64,000 nucleotides of DNA from NCBI RefSeq assembly GCF_021290965.1, contig NZ_JAJOYT010000011.1, forward strand, positions 84,573 through 148,572, in the 5' to 3' direction. The position numbers and the translations under genes were made by a program. Below the pieces are notes generated by a model, which worked only from the letters and a program-made list of their open reading frames with translations, was not told the DNA's origin and did no database searches. Positions within the stretch are counted from its first letter, which is position 1. Each line of letters begins with the position of its first letter. Positions 7,532 to 16,662 of this stretch are shown here, piece after piece. The stretch comes from Rheinheimera faecalis. Its GTDB lineage: Bacteria > Pseudomonadota > Gammaproteobacteria > Enterobacterales > Alteromonadaceae.

Positions 7532-9585
7532 TTAATTGAGTGGCAGTAATAGCGCAAAACAGGCACCAGCACAATTTTCATTGTTTTTGGCTTCAATAGT
7601 ACCGCCCAAAGCTTCAATGATAGAGCGGCAAATCAGAGCCCCATACCCATACCCATACCCGCACTTTTGGTGGTAAAAAAACTGTCGAAGATATGAGGTA
7701 AATGTTCGGGTTTTATGCCCGGGCCATTGTCACTGATTTGTAGTTGCAGATGATGTTGATTGAGCCACAGGCTTTGAATATGAATCAGGGGCATTGTTTT
7801 TGGCAGACTACTGGTTTTGCCCGATAAGGCCTGCATTGCATTCACCAGAATATTAATCAGCACCTGTTGCAGCTGAGTACGGTCTGCCAGCAATTGAGGC
7901 AAACCCGGTTCCAGCTCCATTTCCAGTTGAATACACTGACTACGAAGTTCGTATTGTAAAAACAGCACTGACTCTTCCACACAGGCATTTAAATCAATCA
8001 GTTGCGGCTCTACTTTAGTATGGCTGGCCATAGCACGAATGCGGCTGATAATGTCGGCAGCTCGATAGGCGTCATTGACCATTCGCTGCATTAAATCCTG
8101 AGCTTTGTTTAAATCAGGCTCCTGTCGGTTCAGCCAGCGTAAGCCGGTTTCGCCATTAGTTGCTATAGCCGCCAATGGTTGATTCACTTCGTGGGCAATG
8201 GAGGCGGTCAATTCCCCCAGCATGGAAACCCGTGCTGCATGGGCTAATTCATCACGAAAATTATCACGCTGATTACGGTCAGCCACCCAGTCTGTAATAT
8301 CCACTATGGTCAGTACCACCAGACCTAATTCCTTTAAGGTAGCGGTAGAGGCAGATGCAAATAAAATATCGATCACTTTACCATCCAGCCGGCGGATTTT
8401 GGTTTCGGCCTGATAACCTGGTTCACCTCTGGAGCCTGCTTCAATGCTGCGTCTGAAGGTATCGCATTGGCCAGGGATCCAATAAGGTGTGACAGGGCCT
8501 AAAATTTCCGCTTTGGTTTTAGCGCCATACAAGGTCAGAGTGTAGGGGTTCGCTTCGGCTATCCAGACCGCATCCATCGCCTGTTGCACAAATTCAGGAT
8601 GCTCGTCTATATAGGCTTTTAAGTCGGTGACGCCCTGAGCTTTTAAAGCCCGAAATAGCTGGGTCTGACGGCTGACATCCAGTTGCTGAAAAGAAATGGC
8701 TGAGGCTTCAAACAAGGTTCTGAATTTAAACTCACTTTTCATCAGTTCGCGTTCAGCCTGTTTACGTTGCGTTATATCCACTAAGGAAATAAACACAGTA
8801 CCTGAGTCACGTAAGGCAGGGGAGGCGAACATGGAAAACTGCACATCGACTGTGGTGCCATCAAGTACCTGCATAAAAGTTTCAGCTTCGTACTTAGAAC
8901 GGCGCTGATAGCCCGCGTTAATGCTGTTACAAAAGGTATCGCTATTACCATTGCTCCAGTAGTGAATGACTGAACCCAGTAACTGCTCAGGCTGGCTGGC
9001 TTTAAAAATCCGCATCGCCTCGGCATTGACTTTAACCACTGTGGAGGCCTGCATGGCTTGAGCTAAAAAATCCGGGTTTTGCTGAGCATGCAGTACTAAA
9101 TCCGTGACGCCCTGAGCACGTAACTGGATAAAGATCTGAGTGAGCGCACTGGTATCAATCTCAAAACAACCGACCGACATTGAATCGAACATAGTGCGGT
9201 AACGCAGTTCGCTTTGTCGTAACTCATCCTGAACTTGCTGGCTTTGAGTGACATCGCGGCCAGATTCGATAATATCCAGCAATTGCCCTGCATCGTCGTA
9301 ACGGCAAGACCAACTGATATTAATTAATTTTAACTCGCCACTGGCATTGAAACGTTGCACCTGGAGTTACTGGGTGCTGGACTGCAACGAGCCAAGTACT
9401 GATGCGATATCGGATGAACTGGTGCAGCGCAGCAATGTACATACATTTTGTCCTAACGCCTGCTTTGCACTCCAGCCATAAAGCTGCTCTGCCGCTTTAT
9501 TCCAGCCGGTAATAGTGCCTTCTGGCGTAAAGACTAAAACACTAAGCTGAATAAGGTTGAGGATTTCCATATCGTGCTGCTTCAT
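7532..9585 (-). pseudogene. PAS-domain sensor histidine kinase, disrupted by a stop and a frameshift
   Basis: Read through, this is a soluble kinase with three PAS-type units (N-terminal FTPEGTITGWNKAAEQLYG, then two tandem related units starting SELRYRTMFDS and SEFKFRTLFEA), a HisKA domain (ASIAHEVNQPLAAI, phospho-His) and an ATPase domain (NILVNAMQAL, DNGPGI, FFTTKSAGMGMGL). Two lesions break it. An in-frame TAA at 9367-9369 falls inside the first PAS unit, and reading resumes in the same frame. Near 7633-7637 a one-base loss turns an expected GLSICRSIIEALGG continuation into GL-stop; the other frame then encodes ICRSIIEALGGTIEAKNNE to the stop at 7532. It follows the response regulator with a nine-base gap. 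Sequencing error at both sites is the alternative. Confidence 0.8.
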
Positions 9586-9594
9586 CAGAGACCC

Positions 9595-10206
9595 TTAACT
9601 TAAATGTAAGGCTTCAGCCATTTTGACCAAATCAGCCAGAGTTTTTGCCTGCATTTTGCGCATGGCTGAACCCCGGTGGATTTTGATCGTGACTTCGCTT
9701 AATTGCAGCTCCCAGGCAATTTGTTTATTCATCTTGCCCTGACACACCAGCGTCATCACCTGTTTTTCTCTGCTGGTTAAGCTATCAAAGCAGGCGCGTA
9801 CAGCTTCGCTGCTTTTTTCTGCATGCTGCTGATCATGAATACGTTCCATGGCTGTGGCCACAGCGTCCAGCATGTCCTGATCACGAAAAGGTTTGGTTAA
9901 AAAGTCCACAGCACCGGCTTTCATGGCCCGAACCGACATAGGAATATCACCATGACCTGTCATCAGGATCACGGGCAGTTGAATGCCATAATCCTGCAAT
10001 TTCGCCTGAAAGCTCAAGCCACTTAAACCGGGCAGGCGTACATCTAAAATCAGACAGCCTTTTGAACCTGCTTTGTACTGCAATAAAAAATCAGCAACAT
10101 CACCAAAACTTTGAGTTTGGTAACCCATTGAATTTAATAGACCCTCCAGGGCATAACGCAAGGATTCGTCATCGTCCACTACATAGACTTTCAATTCTTT
10201 GTTCAC
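9595..10206 (-). CDS. FixJ/NarL-type two-component response regulator
   Basis: A 203-residue cytosolic regulator. The receiver domain (about 1-120) carries VVDDD, the phospho-acceptor Asp55 in LILDVRLPG, the MTGHGD switch and Lys in LTKPF. The C-terminal LuxR-type helix-turn-helix (LTSREKQVMTLVCQGKMNKQIAWELQLSEVTIKIHRGSAMRKM) matches the FixJ/TtrR/NodW group, whose members often answer to PAS kinases. It heads an operon with the kinase gene immediately downstream. Because that kinase is broken, this regulator may be orphaned or served by another kinase. Confidence 0.92.
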   Translation of the reverse strand: MNKELKVYVVDDDESLRYALEGLLNSMGYQTQSFGDVADFLLQYKAGSKGCLILDVRLPGLSGLSFQAKLQDYGIQLPVILMTGHGDIPMSVRAMKAGAVDFLTKPFRDQDMLDAVATAMERIHDQQHAEKSSEAVRACFDSLTSREKQVMTLVCQGKMNKQIAWELQLSEVTIKIHRGSAMRKMQAKTLADLVKMAEALHLS

Positions 10207-10324
10207 CTATCAGCCCTTTCTGTTTGCCCGCAGAATATTTTGATTACTATCGACTATAGCACTGGAATAACAACTGTTTTATGCTGCACTTCAATAGTCT
10301 GTCCGATTGCTAAAGGGAGTGTGT

Positions 10325-11212
10325 ATGAAGCATTCAGTCAGATACCCTGTGTTGTCAGGGCTTGCGGGAATATTATTGCTATTAAGTGGTTGCAGCGTCA
10401 GTCAGACTATACCTTCCGAAGGCCAGTCTGTTGTTGCACTGCCTTCGCAGCTGTTGGAAACCTCAGGTTTACTTTGTCTTGAGCAAGACTTTATCAGCTT
10501 CAATGACTCAGGTGGCAAGCCAGTGCTGTATAGGTTTGACCGCAATGGCGATATAAAGCATCAGCTGCAGTTATCCTTCAGAAACAGTGACTGGGAAGCT
10601 ATTAGCTCAGATGGTGAATTTTTGTATCTGGCCGATACAGGCAATAACGCAGGCTATAAACAGGCATTGTTTATTTACAAAGTGCCGCTGAATTGGTCTG
10701 GTTTAAAACAACCCTATAGGCCTGAGCGAATGGAAATCCTCCTGCCGGAAGATAAAAAGCGTCAGCCTTATCAACACGATCTTGATTTTGAGGCTCTGGT
10801 ATACCAGCAAGACAGTTTGTGGCTGATCAGTAAAAGCTGGGATAGTCAGATCCCAAAACGTTACAAGCTGGATCCTAAGTTAAAACAGCAACAGCTTGGC
10901 AAAGCTATACCTTTTGCTAATCCAGGCTTTCTGATCACAGATGCGGTTTTTGATCAAAGCAAACAAGAGTGGTGGCTGGTGGGCTACCCGGATCCACGCA
11001 AAGCGATTTGGGCCTATTTAAGCAATGCTGGTTTTCAGCCACAAATCGCCCGTTATGATAAAGACCTGCTTTTACTGGAAACCAAAGCGCTACCTACCAC
11101 AGGTCAGGTCGAGGGCCTTTGTATTGATCAGGACAAGCAGATTTGGCTCAGTGAAGAGGGTAATAAACAAAGTCCTGCGCTGTTAATTAAAACAGGTTTT
11201 AGCAGTCAGTGA
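10325..11212 (+). CDS. lipoprotein, beta-propeller-like, unknown function
   Basis: A 295-residue protein with a lipoprotein signal (GILLLLSGC, lipidated Cys near residue 23). The mature part has repeated strand-rich motifs such as GKPVLYRFDRNGDI, SDWEAISSDGEFLYLADTGNN and VEGLCIDQDKQIWLSEEGN. The WEAI/DTGNN/VEGL set is typical of SdiA-regulated or esterase-like six-bladed propeller families. No enzyme motif is evident. The start follows AAAGGGAG by six bases. It is divergent from the response-regulator gene, sharing a 118-base promoter region. Confidence 0.6.
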   Translation: MKHSVRYPVLSGLAGILLLLSGCSVSQTIPSEGQSVVALPSQLLETSGLLCLEQDFISFNDSGGKPVLYRFDRNGDIKHQLQLSFRNSDWEAISSDGEFLYLADTGNNAGYKQALFIYKVPLNWSGLKQPYRPERMEILLPEDKKRQPYQHDLDFEALVYQQDSLWLISKSWDSQIPKRYKLDPKLKQQQLGKAIPFANPGFLITDAVFDQSKQEWWLVGYPDPRKAIWAYLSNAGFQPQIARYDKDLLLLETKALPTTGQVEGLCIDQDKQIWLSEEGNKQSPALLIKTGFSSQ

Positions 11213-11246
11213 ATGATTCGCTTGGGCCGGGCTTGCAGAATAAAAG

Positions 11247-11280
11247 AACTGGCCTTAAAAAGGTAAGGCCAGTTTAAAAA
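11247..11280. terminator. bidirectional terminator-like hairpin
   Basis: A stem AACTGGCCTTA / TAAGGCCAGTT separates two convergent genes. The U-rich tract is better on the minus strand (CTTTTATT follows the stem), so it most likely ends the DUF5610 transcript; on the plus strand the stem is followed by only three T. Confidence 0.7.
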
Positions 11281-11344
11281 ACAGCTGGTTTCAAGGCTTA
11301 AATGAAACCAGCACGTCAGGAGTCATAACAACAGCAGAATTCAC

Positions 11345-11998
11345 TTACACTTTCACCGAAAACCGCAGTTCGCTGCCGGTATTGGCGGCAACTGATTCAG
11401 TAATATCCTGATCTTCGACGGTTTTATCCGGGTTTAAAATCATTTCACGGAATTTAGCGAAGCCTTCCTGAATTAAGGAATAGGTGCTGTCTATATCGTC
11501 TGAAACTTTACCTTCCAACACACCCAAACCATCCAGAATACCGCGGGCATCTTCAAAACCTTTATCTACGCCACCGCCAACCAGGGACAGGAATTTATCC
11601 AGGCGTTCTTCTTCCGGCATATCCGGGTTTTGTTCAGAAAACTTTTGATAGAAAGCTGTGGCAAAACCAACAATACGATCGGCAGTGGCTTGTGGTGATG
11701 TGTCGACACCGCTGTTTTTAATTTTTTCAGCCGCGTTAGGGCCAAACTCAGCTTCCAGCTCACTGTTAATGCCTTCAAGCGCAGTTTTATACAATAATCT
11801 CATGGAGTTATCGTCATCACCTGTACTCAGTTTCAGCTGGTTTTCCATAATAGTGGCATTCAGCTTTTGTTTGTTCAGCTGAGAGGATGCGTAGCCGGAA
11901 AGCTTCTTTTCTTCAGTCGTTTCGCTTGTTTCAGTCGTTTTGTTGGCTTGCGCCTGAGCTGAGGCATTGGACGAGCCGACTCCATTAACAGATGACAT
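11345..11998 (-). CDS. DUF5610-domain protein
   Basis: A 217-residue cytosolic acidic protein. The first 35 residues are a low-complexity Ser/Thr/Glu/Ala leader; the rest is helical and matches what I recall of DUF5610 (NSMRLLYKTALEGINSELEAEFGPNAAEKI, then GFATAFYQKFSEQNPDMPEEERLDKF and GGGVDKGFEDARGIL). The function of the family is unknown. A GGGAG ribosome-binding site precedes the ATG. It is a single gene, separated from btuF by about 80 bases. Confidence 0.7.
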   Translation of the reverse strand: MSSVNGVGSSNASAQAQANKTTETSETTEEKKLSGYASSQLNKQKLNATIMENQLKLSTGDDDNSMRLLYKTALEGINSELEAEFGPNAAEKIKNSGVDTSPQATADRIVGFATAFYQKFSEQNPDMPEEERLDKFLSLVGGGVDKGFEDARGILDGLGVLEGKVSDDIDSTYSLIQEGFAKFREMILNPDKTVEDQDITESVAANTGSELRFSVKV

Positions 11999-12075
11999 AA
12001 CACACTCCCTTTGGGCCTTTGTGAGGTTCAGTATAGTTCTGACTAATCAGGCTATCGGCAGTGGTTTTCATAACT

Positions 12076-13047
12076 TTAGGACTTTTTGGCAAAAAATTGC
12101 CGCGTTTTGTCGATGTCGGCGCAAAGTTGCCGCACGCCTTGCAGCATTCTGCTGGTGGTGCGGTGTACAAGGTCGGAGTCGGGTTGGCTAAACTGTTGAT
12201 ATTTAACGGCTGGAATAGCTGCCCATCGGCTCCAGTCCAGTAAAGATCGTGGTTCATTCACCGATACGGGCTGAATAATCAGTTGAGGTTGGCTGGCGAC
12301 TACATGCTCCAAACTGACCTGTGGGTAATCTCCTATGGCAGTGGCAAAAGGGTTTGAGGCCCCACAAAGCTCCAGTTGCTGCTGTGGCCAGGCTTTTTGT
12401 GCCACTGTGGAAAGGGGTTGTTGCCACAGCTCATAAAATACGACGACTTTCTCTTTAGTACTGTAGGTCTGGTGTAGCTCGGCCAGGCCTTGTTCCATCA
12501 ACAGGGCTTGCTGTTCTGCTGCATCCACAGCGCCAGTCAGCTGGCCTAAGATACGCAATTCTTTGGCAATATCAGTCAGTTGCAGCGGGTTAGAATCCAC
12601 TACATGCAGACCAAACTGGCGCAGCTTATTTACATCTGCAGGCGGGTTGCCGTCTGTCCAGGCCAACACCAGATCCGGTTTTAACGCCAGAATTTTTTCC
12701 ACCTGCAATTGAGCATAATTGCCCACACGAGGAATATTTTTCGCGGCATCCGGATAATCAGCATGGTCTGTAGTGCCGACAATTCTGTCGCCCACACCAA
12801 TGCTATAGAGCTGCTCAACTAAATGAGGAGAGAGCGCAACAATACGCTGAGCCGGTTCGGCTTGTACTTTGACTGCAAATAATGCGCAGCAGCACAACGC
12901 AATACTTAGCACGTACCCAAAGTAATTGGAGTTGCAGCGCGACGACAAGTGATTGAGACCCCAGGAGCATAGTTTACCTATGTGACTGGGGCGAGAGCGC
13001 GCAGTCAACAAAGCTGAAGCTTCAAGTACGAAGGGTACGATCACCAA
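12076..13047 (-). CDS. btuF: cobalamin ABC transporter periplasmic binding protein BtuF
   Basis: A cluster-A-3 binding protein: RIVALSPHLVEQLYSIGVGDRIVGTTDHADYPDAAKNIPRVGNYAQLQVEKILALKPDLVLAW is the standard BtuF N-lobe, and the C-lobe includes QQQLELCGASNPFA and VSLEHVVASQPQLII. It delivers B12 to BtuCD. The start is uncertain. The frame is open back to a TTG that overlaps the cobO stop, but most of the first 45 residues are read from an inserted inverted-repeat element (12913-13038). The hydrophobic export signal begins only after it (VLSIALCCCALFAVKVQA). A GTG at 12913 or the upstream TTG/GTG could serve; in the latter case the signal peptide would be unusually long. Confidence 0.88.
   Translation of the reverse strand: MVIVPFVLEASALLTARSRPSHIGKLCSWGLNHLSSRCNSNYFGYVLSIALCCCALFAVKVQAEPAQRIVALSPHLVEQLYSIGVGDRIVGTTDHADYPDAAKNIPRVGNYAQLQVEKILALKPDLVLAWTDGNPPADVNKLRQFGLHVVDSNPLQLTDIAKELRILGQLTGAVDAAEQQALLMEQGLAELHQTYSTKEKVVVFYELWQQPLSTVAQKAWPQQQLELCGASNPFATAIGDYPQVSLEHVVASQPQLIIQPVSVNEPRSLLDWSRWAAIPAVKYQQFSQPDSDLVHRTTSRMLQGVRQLCADIDKTRQFFAKKS
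12913..13038. repeat. 126-bp palindromic (MITE/REP-like) element at the 5' end of btuF
   Basis: The outer ends are inverted: GTACCCAAAGTAATTGGAG on the left and the complement of GTACCCTTCGTACTTGAAG on the right, with a central hairpin CATAG-TTTAC-CTATG flanked by CCCCAG and CTGGGG. I recall similar short palindromic elements recurring in genomes of Rheinheimera, Shewanella and relatives, though I cannot check this here. Here it has been captured inside a reading frame without breaking it, between cobO and the btuF signal sequence. It is the only copy I see in the window. Confidence 0.7.
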
Positions 13048-13652
13048 TCTACTCCTTTTTGCACTTGTATCCCGGAGTCGAATGCATGTTTGATCGACTG
13101 GACTTCGCTGACAGTGTCGGCCATCTCAATTAAAGTCCGATGAGCGGCACGGCCTGTGATCACCACATGTTGGGTGGAAGGTCTGTTATTGAGTGCATTC
13201 ACTACTCTGTCTAAATCTATGTAGTGGTAACTGACCATATAAGTCAGTTCATCCAGCAGTACCAGTTGAATGCTGTCGTCCAGCAGAAACTGTTCGGCTT
13301 TAGCCCATACCAGTTCTGCTGCGGCAATATCGGCCTCTCTGTCCTGAGTATCCCAGGTAAAACCTGTGTTCATCACGGCAAACTCAACGCCATGTTGTTG
13401 TAATAAATTGCGCTCACCGCAGTCCCATGTGCCTTTAATAAACTGCGCCACAGCAGCTTTTAAACCATGACCTACAGCACGGGCCACAGTACCAAAACCT
13501 GCTGTGGATTTACCTTTGCCGTTGCCAGTGATCACCAACAATAAAGCTTTGTCAGTGCTGGCGGCTGCAATACGACTATCGACTTGCTCTTTGAGCTTTT
13601 GCTGACGTTTTTTATGGTTTTGCTGTTTTACATCTGTTTTTTGTTCAGTCAT
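13041..13652 (-). CDS. cobO: corrinoid adenosyltransferase CobO/BtuR
   Basis: A 203-residue cytosolic enzyme that transfers adenosyl from ATP to cob(I)alamin or cob(I)yrinate diamide. The P-loop is VITGNGKGKSTAGFGT; AVAQFIKGTWDCGERNLL, LDELTYMVSYHYID and VVITGRAAHRTLIEMADTVSEV are the family signatures. The N-terminal 30 residues are Lys/Gln-rich, as usual for CobO. It is the seventh gene of the riboswitch-led B12 operon and its stop overlaps the possible btuF start. Confidence 0.95.
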   Translation of the reverse strand: MTEQKTDVKQQNHKKRQQKLKEQVDSRIAAASTDKALLLVITGNGKGKSTAGFGTVARAVGHGLKAAVAQFIKGTWDCGERNLLQQHGVEFAVMNTGFTWDTQDREADIAAAELVWAKAEQFLLDDSIQLVLLDELTYMVSYHYIDLDRVVNALNNRPSTQHVVITGRAAHRTLIEMADTVSEVQSIKHAFDSGIQVQKGVDW

Positions 13653-13673
13653 CTTGTCTCTCTTTGGGAAAAT

Positions 13674-14288
13674 TTAAAAACCAGCGCTACCAATACAGTG
13701 GATTTGCCATGGGCTTTGTTTGTTATAACGGCTGATCCGGCTGACGCTGCCATAGCCAATAGACATCTGCTGCAGCCAGCGGCTTTGTTGTAAGTCGATG
13801 TTTAATAAGGATGCCAGCAGCAGACGGATCACACCGCCATGCACTAGCCATAAAGCCTGCTGGTGCTGCTGCTCGTATTGCTGCTCGTATTGAGAGCTGC
13901 TATGCAATTCAAAAGCCTGTAAAACCCGTTGTTGAAAATGAGTTAAAGATTCACCTTCAGGTGGTGTGATCGCAAAAGGCTGTTGCCAGAATTGCTGTTG
14001 CTCTTGCCAATAGGGGCTTTGCTCGTCAAAAGGCACACCGTCCCACAGGCCAAAATTCATTTCTTTTAAATCCGGCTCTATCACAAGCTCCAGTTGCAGG
14101 CGCTCTGCTTGTGCTTCTGCGCTTTGGCGGCAACGTTGTAATGGTGATGTCAAAATATGCTGATAAGACTGGGTAGATAGCCACGACAGACAGGCCGGGG
14201 ATGGTTCTTGCAACATCACATCAGTCCAGCCGTATAAAGCAGCTGGGCCTGCGACAGGGCCATGGCGTACTAAATCAATCTGCTGCAT
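13674..14288 (-). CDS. cobC: alpha-ribazole phosphatase, histidine phosphatase family
   Basis: A 204-residue phosphoglycerate-mutase-like phosphatase. The active-site motif is IDLVRHG (His9 as phospho-acceptor), followed by TSPLQRCRQSAE, the EMNFGLWDG acid block and the second His in WLVHGGVIR. In the B12 pathway it removes phosphate from alpha-ribazole-5'-phosphate or adenosylcobalamin-5'-phosphate. A short QYEQQYEQQHQQ repeat lies before the second His. The gene overlaps cobU by 14 bases, in line with the tight operon. Confidence 0.88.
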   Translation of the reverse strand: MQQIDLVRHGPVAGPAALYGWTDVMLQEPSPACLSWLSTQSYQHILTSPLQRCRQSAEAQAERLQLELVIEPDLKEMNFGLWDGVPFDEQSPYWQEQQQFWQQPFAITPPEGESLTHFQQRVLQAFELHSSSQYEQQYEQQHQQALWLVHGGVIRLLLASLLNIDLQQSRWLQQMSIGYGSVSRISRYNKQSPWQIHCIGSAGF

Positions 14289-14805
14289 CAGTGCCTCGCT
14301 TTAAATAAAGCGGTAAGCCGGCTGCGACAAAAATCACCTCATCACAAACTCTGGCCAAGTGTTGGTTCAGCCAGCCTTGTTGGTCGACAAAAACGCGGTT
14401 CAGTTCGCCCATAGGCACCAGCCCCATACCGACCTCATTACTGACCAGTATAAGTTTTCCCTCAAATTGACAAACAGCATCAGCTAATCCTTGGCGCGCT
14501 AAAGCAAAATCCTGCTTTGGATGGTGATACAGCTGATTATTTAGCCACAAGGTTAAGCAATCGACTAATAGGGTCTGGCCTGAACCAGAAAGCTGCGTTA
14601 AGGCTTCACAGAGCAATAATGGGCATTCAAGTAAACGCCAGTCTTTGGGTCTTTGCTGCTGGTGCAGTTTTATCCTTTGGCTCATTTCGCTATCAAAAGC
14701 AGTGGCTGTAGCTATGTAAGTCACCTGCTCTGATGTTTTCGCAAGGGTTTCTGCCAGACTGGATTTGCCACTACGGGCGCCTCCTAAAATCAGCGTTTTT
14801 TTCAT
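14275..14805 (-). CDS. cobU: adenosylcobinamide kinase / adenosylcobinamide-phosphate guanylyltransferase CobU
   Basis: A 176-residue bifunctional enzyme that phosphorylates adenosylcobinamide and attaches GMP. It has the P-loop LILGGARSGKSSLAE, the His of IKLHQQQRPKDW that carries GMP in Salmonella CobU, LLVDCLTLWLNN, and VSNEVGMGLVPMG. I moved the start to the internal ATG at 14805: it opens directly into the P-loop strand, has GGAG upstream, and overlaps the cobS stop as TAATG, giving coupled translation. Confidence 0.94.
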   Translation of the reverse strand: MKKTLILGGARSGKSSLAETLAKTSEQVTYIATATAFDSEMSQRIKLHQQQRPKDWRLLECPLLLCEALTQLSGSGQTLLVDCLTLWLNNQLYHHPKQDFALARQGLADAVCQFEGKLILVSNEVGMGLVPMGELNRVFVDQQGWLNQHLARVCDEVIFVAAGLPLYLKRGTDAAD

Positions 14806-15587
14806 TACTGCTGTCTCCACCAGATCAGCCACACCAGATATAAACCAAGCTCAGTGACTTGCTGCGCTGCGCCTAATAAATCGCCTGTGTACCCCTGTAG
14901 CTGACTGCGGTAATAAAAAAACAGCAGGGTAAAACTTAAAGCCAGTGTGGCAAGGAGTGACAAAGCTAAAGACAAAGGGACAAAATACAAAAGCGGCACG
15001 ACAAAAAGCCAGATCCATAGCAATGCCCGTTTTTGCAAGGATGTGGCTATAGGTTTGGTTTTACTCAACGAATCCAGTTGCTGATAAGGCAACACAAAAG
15101 TGACGCTGACTGCTGTGGCACGCGATAATCCGGCCACCAGCACTAAAGCCCAAATCGCTTCTGTCTCTAAGGCTTGCAGACTTTGCCACTTGATCAAAAA
15201 AACCGATAACAGTGCGACCAGACCATAAGTGCCGACTCTGCTGTCTTTCATAATCTCCAGCTTACGCTCTAGAGATAAACCACCGCCTAAACCATCGGCA
15301 GTATCAGCCAGACCATCTTCATGAAAAGCACCGGTGAGTACCAGTCCTGCCATTAAAGCCAACAACACAGCGATGGAAAAGGGCAGCAGCTGAGCGGTAG
15401 TCACCAGCACCAAAGCTTGCAAAGCACCGAGCAGCAATCCAACCAGACTTAGATAGCGGCTGCTTTGATTCAACAGCTCCGGGCTGTAGGGCGTTGAAGC
15501 GGGCACAGGAATACGGCTGAAAAATGACAAAGCAAGGCAAAACAGTTGCCATTGTTTAACTGGCCATTTCAGCACATGGCTAATCAC
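14805..15587 (-). CDS. cobS: adenosylcobinamide-GDP ribazoletransferase CobS
   Basis: A 260-residue inner-membrane protein with about six to seven hydrophobic segments that joins adenosylcobinamide-GDP to alpha-ribazole to complete cobalamin. The diagnostic motif is TGAFHEDGLADTADGLGGG, followed by KLEIMKDSRVGTYG; the C-terminal half has GYTGDLLGAAQQVTEL. Overlaps of eight bases with cobT and one base with cobU bind it into the operon. Confidence 0.94.
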   Translation of the reverse strand: MISHVLKWPVKQWQLFCLALSFFSRIPVPASTPYSPELLNQSSRYLSLVGLLLGALQALVLVTTAQLLPFSIAVLLALMAGLVLTGAFHEDGLADTADGLGGGLSLERKLEIMKDSRVGTYGLVALLSVFLIKWQSLQALETEAIWALVLVAGLSRATAVSVTFVLPYQQLDSLSKTKPIATSLQKRALLWIWLFVVPLLYFVPLSLALSLLATLALSFTLLFFYYRSQLQGYTGDLLGAAQQVTELGLYLVWLIWWRQQ

Positions 15588-16635
15588 TGGCTTCCACCAC
15601 TTGAGTCACGCCGGCATCAGCAAAACTTGCCATATCGTTGTAAAAGCTGATAGCGGCTTTGAGCAGTGGCACCGCCAAAGCTGCACCTGTGCCTTCACCT
15701 AAACGTAAGCCTAAATCCAACAACACAGTGGCATCCAAAGCTTTTAACACCGCCTTATGGCCAGCTTCAGCACCCTGATGTGCAAAAATTAAATAGTCAC
15801 GGCAATTTGGTGTTATTTGACAGGCCAATAAAGCCGCAACTGAGACAATAAAGCCGTCGATTAATACAGGTTTTTGCAACGACGCTGCGGCTAAGATGGC
15901 GCCGCACAGCTGGACTATTTCAAAGCCACCAAATTCGGCCAGAATGGACAGCGGGTCTTTGGCATAAGGTCGCTGTAAAGCCTGTTTAATTAACGCCAGT
16001 TTTAGTTCAAATTGTGTATCACTGATGCCAGTGCCACGACCAACACAAGTTTCAATAGGTAAATCAGTCGCAGCTGCGAGTAAAGCTGCAGCGCTGCTGG
16101 TATTGGCGATGCCCATTTCTCCCAACAGCAGTAAATCACAGCCTGCAACAATGTGTTGACGTGCGGCATGGCGACCTAAAGCCAAACCCGCTTCAACCTG
16201 CGCCAGACTCATGGCTGGGCCCTGGCTGAAATCTGCGGTGCCGCAGCCTAAAGAGTGTTGAATTAAGCCAGCCGCATCCGGCAATGGCAGCAGCATGCCG
16301 GCATCTACGACAAAAAGCTCAATGTCATTGGCACGGCAGAAACAGTTGGCTGCGGCACCACCTGCTAAAAAATTCATTACCATCTGCTGGGTCACTGCGC
16401 TTGGCGCTATGCTGACACCATGGACATTGATGCCATGATCGGCGGCAAAAATCAGCAACACAGGTTTATTGAGTGATAAACGGCCTTGGTTTTTACCAGG
16501 GCTCTGGATCAGCGCCAGTCGCAACGCCAGCGTCTCCAGCACACCCAAAGCGCCCGCTGGTTTAGTTTTTAAATTGATCCGTTGTTGTATGACTGAGGTC
16601 GCAGTTTTATCTAAAGCAGGTATTTCAAATAACAT
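15580..16635 (-). CDS. cobT: nicotinate-nucleotide-dimethylbenzimidazole phosphoribosyltransferase CobT
   Basis: A 351-residue cytosolic enzyme that activates the lower ligand base to alpha-ribazole phosphate. It carries KTKPAGALGVLE, FAADHGINVHGVS, MNFLAGGAAANCF, GEMGIANTSSAAALL and the catalytic Glu in LDLGLRLGEGTGAAL. The start is placed at the ATG seven codons inside the longest frame because GGAG precedes it at good spacing while the first ATG has none. It follows btuC by 27 bases. Confidence 0.95.
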   Translation of the reverse strand: MLFEIPALDKTATSVIQQRINLKTKPAGALGVLETLALRLALIQSPGKNQGRLSLNKPVLLIFAADHGINVHGVSIAPSAVTQQMVMNFLAGGAAANCFCRANDIELFVVDAGMLLPLPDAAGLIQHSLGCGTADFSQGPAMSLAQVEAGLALGRHAARQHIVAGCDLLLLGEMGIANTSSAAALLAAATDLPIETCVGRGTGISDTQFELKLALIKQALQRPYAKDPLSILAEFGGFEIVQLCGAILAAASLQKPVLIDGFIVSVAALLACQITPNCRDYLIFAHQGAEAGHKAVLKALDATVLLDLGLRLGEGTGAALAVPLLKAAISFYNDMASFADAGVTQVVEASD

Positions 16636-16662
16636 AACAAGCGACTCCGTTTTCATCAGCGT

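Noticed and set aside
13860..13900. TGCTGCTCGTATT repeats in cobC as a possible phase-variable tract
   Set aside because: Only two 15-base units, in multiples of three, so slippage would not change the frame; it encodes a Gln/Glu-rich loop.
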